Below are positions 58,426-64,000 of a stretch of DNA of 64,000 bases, in pieces. This DNA comes from Saccharospirillaceae bacterium. GTDB lineage: Bacteria > Pseudomonadota > Gammaproteobacteria > Pseudomonadales > Oceanobacteraceae. The position numbers and the translations under genes are program-made. Below the pieces are notes generated by a model, which saw only the letters and a list, made by a program, of their open reading frames with translations, did not search any database and had not been told where the DNA came from. The stretch covers positions 1-64,000 of the forward strand of contig JAJOJJ010000037.1 in NCBI GenBank assembly GCA_021208685.1. The letters run 5' to 3'. Within the stretch, counting starts at the first letter, position 1. Each line of letters starts with the position of its first letter.

Positions 58426-59389
58426 AGTAAGGATCCAGAAATTTGGTACGAATACGTTCGATGCCATTAAATGAATCATCAAAGTCGACACTGATTCCAC
58501 CATTAGGAATGTTCATAAAGGCACCAGGCACCGTTGGAGTGCCAACACCGTTGTCGATCCAGCTAATGTTTCTAGTCTGGAAAGACAAAAACATTCCTGT
58601 TGCAGGGCTATTGTCCTTTCCTACATCCAATGTGCGGAAGTTCTTAAGCTGAAAACAGGTTGAAATCCCAAGAATTGCGCAATTACTTGCAGTTAGGTAT
58701 TGCGTCACTCCACTAAGAGCACCGCATCCAGATACACAGCGAAGAGAGTTGCCGTTTGCCAAGCCGATACCAGTGGCTCTTATTGGATCGGGTGCCCCCG
58801 TACTTGGATTCAAAAGCACCGCAGGATTCACAGACTCCATTATTGTGTTGTCACCAATTCCGGCAAAACCAAGCAATCCTCTGACGAACCAACCTGCAGC
58901 ATCCCGTATGGGCTCTGCTCTTCCCTTAACCTCGACCTGGAGATTGCCTGTTAGCGACTCTATATTTCCACTGAGCTTGCCTAATGCAGAGCCAAAGCCT
59001 AAACGAATACCAACCAACTCCTCCTTGCCATTAACATCTTCAAAAGCTAATTCAAAAAAAGGATCTGTAATATGAAATGGATTCAGCGTCCCGTCGTTGT
59101 TAACACTGCCCAACGCAAAATCATTGATGCGAATATCGCTACTGCCTGGCGTTTCACCTGAGCGATCATAACGACCAAGCTCAACAAGATCAGAGTTCAT
59201 TGAAATATCAATATCCATCCCAAAGGTGAACTTCGTGAAGTCAACCGCGCCAGACGTATCGCGATCTATCTGAAAAAAAGCCTGACCCGTCTGAACACCT
59301 AATTCTTCATCCGTCATGGGTTGCATTGCCGCCAAAACGGCAGAGGGGAGAAAGAATATAAGGACAAGCGTGAAGATTATTTTTATCAC
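58418..59389 (-). CDS. First exported protein of the four-gene operon
   Basis: The product is 323 residues, starting at a GTG (59389) with AAGGTG four bases upstream. A signal peptide of about 20 residues precedes MQPMTDEELGVQTGQAFF (22-39), the shared motif. The body contains IRINDFALGSV and PFFELAFED, resembling the phrasing in its neighbours, and two short Cys pairs (CVSGC and CAILGISTC). Its base composition looks more AT-rich than the flanking housekeeping genes, hinting at transfer. No function is recognised. Confidence 0.82.
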   Translation of the reverse strand: MIKIIFTLVLIFFLPSAVLAAMQPMTDEELGVQTGQAFFQIDRDTSGAVDFTKFTFGMDIDISMNSDLVELGRYDRSGETPGSSDIRINDFALGSVNNDGTLNPFHITDPFFELAFEDVNGKEELVGIRLGFGSALGKLSGNIESLTGNLQVEVKGRAEPIRDAAGWFVRGLLGFAGIGDNTIMESVNPAVLLNPSTGAPDPIRATGIGLANGNSLRCVSGCGALSGVTQYLTASNCAILGISTCFQLKNFRTLDVGKDNSPATGMFLSFQTRNISWIDNGVGTPTVPGAFMNIPNGGISVDFDDSFNGIERIRTKFLDPYYD

Positions 59390-59431
59390 TTGGCACCTTG
59401 GTACAATAAAGCAAGCACTGGTTTGAATCGC

Positions 59432-59448
59432 TATTACAGACTGTAATA
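59432..59448. promoter_or_regulatory. Perfect 17-bp palindrome at the exported-protein operon promoter
   Basis: TATTACAG-A-CTGTAATA lies 43 bp before the GTG start of the four-gene operon. On the minus strand it contains a possible -10 (TGTAAT) with TTACTC 18 bp upstream, so a dimeric regulator bound here would control the operon. The regulator is unknown. Confidence 0.6.
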
Positions 59449-59809
59449 CAGGTGGAGAGTAACCGTGGTGATTGCTTGTTTATGTTTTTTATAATTTGTT
59501 AACTTAGGTTACAGGCTGTCAGAAAAGCATCAATCACTATTAGAAGTACGTTCGTACCCTTTACACAAACAAATAAGACCATAGTTCTGTTTATAAGAAG
59601 TCTTTTCCTTTGGAATTTATGTACTAAAGTACGGTTTTATCACATCAGGGGAATGTCAGAGCCATATCTGTCTACCAGCATGGTTTAGCCTCATTCAGAG
59701 GCGATTTAAGGATCAGTGTTATAGCTCACTGAACCGCTGCAGCGTTCATCATGAATACAACCAACAGGCCACCAGCGTTGCAGATGCTGTTCCCCGTATA
59801 GCCCTTACG

Positions 59810-59852
59810 GAATTTTTACGGCAAGCCACGCTTTGCGCTCTCGAATTTTTAC
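59810..59852 (+). promoter_or_regulatory. Direct repeats upstream of trkH, KdpE-box-like
   Basis: GAATTTTTAC occurs at 59810-59819 and again at 59843-59852, 33 bp apart, about three helical turns. KdpE of E. coli binds a T-rich site that includes TTTTTAC-like text, and a KdpE homologue is encoded downstream. The match is suggestive only. Confidence 0.35.
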
Positions 59853-59904
59853 AGACTCCGGCCGGACAATAGCGCTATTCCCCAAGTGGTGAGGAGTTGT
59901 CAGC

Positions 59905-61353
59905 GTGCTAAGGCTTTTTCGTCCGGTGTTGTTTGTCTGTGGTCTGCTGGCCTTTGTCATTGCCGTTCTGTTGCTGGTGCCTGCGCTGTATTCGCTGTAC
60001 AGCGGTGATGGCGAGTACCGGGCGTTCTTTCTGTCAGCCTGTATTGTTACCTTAATCGGCTGCACGCTGGTTGCTCCGGGGCTGAACCGGCCATTTGCAC
60101 TCAACGCGCGTCAGTTATATCTGCTGACCAGCCTGAGCTGGCTGATGCTGTCGTTTTACAGCGCCCTGCCACTGACGCTGGTTAACCATCCGCTGAACCT
60201 GCCCGATGCCGTCTTTGAGGCGGTGTCGGGCATTACCACCACCGGTTCTACAGTGTTGTCGCAGCTGAATACCCTGCCACCCTCCATTCTTTTATGGCGT
60301 TCAATGCTGCAATGGATTGGTGGTTTTGGGGTAATTGGCATGGCAGTGTCGATTCTGCCGTTTCTGCGCGTCGGTGGTATGCGCCTGTTCCAGACCGAAT
60401 CATCCGACTGGTCGGATAAATCGCTGCCGCGCTTCCACGATCTTGCCCGCGCGCTGCTGTCCATGTACTGCGGCTTTACCTTGCTCTGTGCATTTTGCTA
60501 CTGGCTGGCGGGGATGACTCCCTTTGATGCCATCAACCATGCCATGACCACGGTGTCGACGGGGGGTTACGCCACCGATGACAGTTCAATGGGGCGCTTT
60601 AACAGTACCATTCTGTGGATTTCGGTGGTGTTTATGCTGCTCGGTGGCATGCCGTTTACGTTGTTTATCCGTTTCTTGGCGCAGAGGCGTCTGGCCGCAC
60701 TGCGTGATCAGCAGGTGTACGGATTTTTACTGGTGGTGTTTGCGCTGGTCAGCCTGCTGACGCTGCAACTCTCGCTGACTCAGGAACGTGATTTCTTCAC
60801 CACTCTGACCCACGTTGCGTTTAATATTGTGTCGGTGATTACCACCACGGGTTATGCCTCGCAGGATTACACCATGTGGGGTGTCTTCAGCGTTTGTCTG
60901 TTCTTCTTTGTCACCTTTATCGGCGGTTGCTCGGGGTCGACCAGTGGCGGCATGAAGATTTTCCGTTTTCAGTTGTCGTGGCTGTTTTTGCGCGATCAGA
61001 TGAATAAGCTGGTGCATCCGCGCGGTACCTTTTCTATCCGTTATAACGATAAAACCGTCTCTGACGATATTATGGTGTCGGCGGTGGCTTTCTCCTTTCT
61101 GTTTTTCCTCACCCTTACCGTCACCAGCCTTGCTCTGGCTGCAACCGGACTGGATTTTGTAACATCCATTACCGGTGCAGCAACGGCGCTGACCAATGTC
61201 GGCCCTGGTTTAGGTGATATGATTGGCCCCGCCGGTAACTTTGCGCAGGTATCGGACAGTGCAAAATGGATTCTCAGTTTTGCCATGATTCTTGGCCGTC
61301 TGGAGCTGCTTACCGTTATGGTTTTGCTGAGTCCGGTATTCTGGAGGGGTTGA
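59905..61353 (+). CDS. trkH: Potassium uptake protein TrkH
   Basis: This 482-residue K+ channel subunit is of the TrkH/KtrB superfamily. The four selectivity-filter loops are visible: SGITTTGS (108-115), VSTGGYA, ITTTGYA and TNVGPG. The start is a GTG with GAGGAG eight bases upstream. TrkA, the cytoplasmic gating ring, is not encoded nearby. It is the first gene of a trkH-kinase-regulator operon. Confidence 0.94.
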   Translation: MLRLFRPVLFVCGLLAFVIAVLLLVPALYSLYSGDGEYRAFFLSACIVTLIGCTLVAPGLNRPFALNARQLYLLTSLSWLMLSFYSALPLTLVNHPLNLPDAVFEAVSGITTTGSTVLSQLNTLPPSILLWRSMLQWIGGFGVIGMAVSILPFLRVGGMRLFQTESSDWSDKSLPRFHDLARALLSMYCGFTLLCAFCYWLAGMTPFDAINHAMTTVSTGGYATDDSSMGRFNSTILWISVVFMLLGGMPFTLFIRFLAQRRLAALRDQQVYGFLLVVFALVSLLTLQLSLTQERDFFTTLTHVAFNIVSVITTTGYASQDYTMWGVFSVCLFFFVTFIGGCSGSTSGGMKIFRFQLSWLFLRDQMNKLVHPRGTFSIRYNDKTVSDDIMVSAVAFSFLFFLTLTVTSLALAATGLDFVTSITGAATALTNVGPGLGDMIGPAGNFAQVSDSAKWILSFAMILGRLELLTVMVLLSPVFWRG

Positions 61354-61357
61354 TGCT

Positions 61358-62870
<1,513 letters not shown>

Positions 62871-62893
<23 letters not shown>

Positions 62894-63563
62894 TGATGAG
62901 CCACAGATCCGCCGTTTTTTAACCATCAGTCTGGAGTCTCAGGGCTATCAGCTGTGCGAAGCCGATAATGGCCGCCACGGCCTTGAACAAATTGCGCTGG
63001 AGCAGCCCGATCTGATTATTCTTGATCTCGGCCTGCCTGATATGGATGGCCAGCAGGTATTGCGTGAATTACGCACTTTCTGCGAAACACCGGTGATTGT
63101 ATTATCGGTTCGCAACAGCGAGCGGGAGAAAGTCGAAGCACTGGATAACGGCTGTAACGACTACGTGGAAAAACCCTTTGGCGTAAAAGAATTGCTGGCG
63201 CGTATCCGTGCGGTTTTACGCAGCGCCAGTGGTAAAGAACAGACGCCAATGGGTTATGACGATGGTCATTTAAAAATCGATTTACCCTCACGCACCATCA
63301 CCGTAAATGGCGAACGCATCCGCTTTTCACCACGGGAATATGAATTACTGCTGGAATTAATTCAGCACCCGGGGCAAATACTCACGCAGCAATATCTGCT
63401 GCGCAAATACTGGGGCGAAAGCCATCTGGAAGACAGCCACTACCTGCGGATTTTTATTCGACAGATCCGCAACAAGCTGGGCGACGACCCAACCAAACCG
63501 GCCTATATCGAAACCGATGCCGGGGTTGGCTATCGTTTTATCGGTGAATTAAAAAGCCTCTGA
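62871..63563 (+). CDS. kdpE: KdpE-like OmpR-family response regulator
   Basis: The product is 230 residues: receiver domain (about 1-115; phospho-acceptor Asp52 in ILDLGLPDMDG) and winged-helix DNA-binding domain (about 130-228; FSPREYELL and the LRIFIRQIRNKLGDDP recognition helix). The match to KdpE is close, including VLSVRNSEREKVEALDNG. It overlaps the kinase gene by 23 bases. The target is probably trkH and itself, since no kdpFABC is present here; this is inference. Confidence 0.9.
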
Positions 63564-63588
63564 ATCGCGGTACGCGGAGCTGGCCTTA

Positions 63589-64000
63589 TTAACGCCGCCG
63601 GTATTGCTGCGGTGTCATACCGCTCCAGCGCTTAAAGGCTTCACGGAAACTGAGTAAGTCTTTAAAACCACAGGCGGCAGCAACAGCGCTGACTTTCTGC
63701 TGCTGATCATCCAGCAGCAACATGGCTTTTTTCAGTAATTCTTCATCGCTGATCTGGCGGAAGGTCAGCCCGGCATCCTGTAATTTTCGCCGCAATGTAC
63801 GCGGCGAAAGATTTAAACCGACGGCCACGTCATCTAATGTCTGACGCTGTTCGTTCGCTTGAATCAATGCCCGCACCTGCCAGCCAATATCCCCTTTCTG
63901 TACCTGAATAATCCGCTTAAGTTCGGCCTCTGCCACCAGCATCGCCTGCTGCCTGGCTGCCGGGTTCGCCAATGGCAACATCTGGTGCATGGTGTCGCGC
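63589..64000 (-). CDS. AraC-family transcriptional regulator, partial
   Basis: Only the C-terminal 136 or so residues lie in the window; the frame is open through the edge at 64000, so the ATG at 63990 is probably not the start. The visible part has two helix-turn-helix motifs: TLDDVAVGLNLSPRTLRRKL and KVSAVAAACGFKDLLSFREAF, ending SGMTPQQYRRR. The text upstream of the helices resembles the end of an Arabinose_bd-type ligand domain, as in OruR/ArgR-like regulators. It is convergent with kdpE; the stops are 25 bp apart. Confidence 0.85.
   Translation of the reverse strand, partial: RDTMHQMLPLANPAARQQAMLVAEAELKRIIQVQKGDIGWQVRALIQANEQRQTLDDVAVGLNLSPRTLRRKLQDAGLTFRQISDEELLKKAMLLLDDQQQKVSAVAAACGFKDLLSFREAFKRWSGMTPQQYRRR

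Larger units (their letters stand above)
59390..59904. other. AT-rich intergenic region between the exported-protein operon and trkH
   Basis: These 515 bp hold no gene I can support. They contain a 17-bp palindrome near the operon start, two smaller GTAC-type palindromes (GTACGTTCGTAC at 59546-59557 and GTACTAAAGTAC at 59621-59632), and repeats near trkH. The left two thirds are clearly more AT-rich than the rest of the window. Confidence 0.6.

Noticed and set aside
59805-60104. 99-codon minus-strand frame overlapping the trkH start
   Set aside because: It overlaps well-supported trkH coding sequence on the other strand and contains no protein-like motif.

Overview
The window is a chromosomal segment of a Gram-negative gammaproteobacterium. 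The evidence is the conserved blocks murA-ibaG-mlaBCDEF, kdsD-lptCAB-rpoN-hpf-ptsN-rapZ-ptsO, mreBCD-maf-rng-yhdP, rplM-rpsI-petABC-sspAB and holD-like-rimI. Gene order and style resemble marine Oceanospirillales (Thalassolituus/Oceanobacter-like); this placement is inference from memory, not a search. I see no rRNA, tRNA, CRISPR array, insertion sequence or prophage.

Layout. 0.15-3.2 kb (minus): a polar amino-acid ABC importer in the order ATPase, binding protein, permease, permease. 3.5-6.8 kb: a Baeyer-Villiger-type monooxygenase and an exported esterase in one operon, with a divergent TetR regulator and a palindromic operator between them. 6.8-10.1 kb: a Nif3-like protein, a membrane-anchored DegS/AlgW protease and a catalase-like lipoprotein. 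10.2-18.0 kb (minus): hisC-hisD-hisG-murA-ibaG and mlaBCDEF, for histidine synthesis, peptidoglycan precursors and retrograde phospholipid transport. 18.2-25.6 kb (plus): cation antiporter, kdsD, lptCAB, rpoN, hpf and the nitrogen-PTS genes; kdsC is missing between kdsD and lptC. 25.7-27.6 kb: mgtE and darP. 27.7-37.1 kb (minus): nit, yhdP, rng, maf, mreDCB. 37.2-40.5 kb: gatCAB. 40.5-46.6 kb (minus): a BMP-family nucleoside-type binding protein behind a RutR-like box, sspBA, the cytochrome bc1 operon, and rpsI-rplM. 46.8-49 kb: a small membrane protein and prfC. 49.1-51.6 kb: a RegB-type redox sensor kinase, its RegA-type regulator with a frameshift near its 3' end, and an orphan CbiM-like membrane protein. 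51.6-54.4 kb (minus): rimI, a HolD-like protein, leuA.

The most unusual part is 54.4-59.4 kb (minus): four consecutive, overlapping genes for exported, Gly/Asn-rich, probably beta-rich proteins. They share a short motif just after the signal peptide, roughly [ML]-x-[DS]-x-[DE]-L-x-x-V-x-[GA]-[QE]. The operon is preceded by a perfect 17-bp palindrome and a 515-bp AT-rich gap. I recognise no function for it, and it is the best candidate here for an undescribed system. The window ends with trkH followed by a short KdpD-like kinase and a KdpE-like regulator, a Trk channel paired with Kdp-type regulators, and then a partial AraC-type regulator.

Functionally the window is mainly envelope biogenesis (MurA, Mla, LPS transport, Mre, YhdP), respiration (bc1, RegBA), ion homeostasis (MgtE, YrbG, TrkH, Kdp regulators, PtsN) and translation (GatCAB, S9/L13, RF3, HPF, DarP). 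The accessory material is the monooxygenase/esterase module, the catalase-like lipoprotein, the BMP binding protein and the four-gene exported-protein operon.
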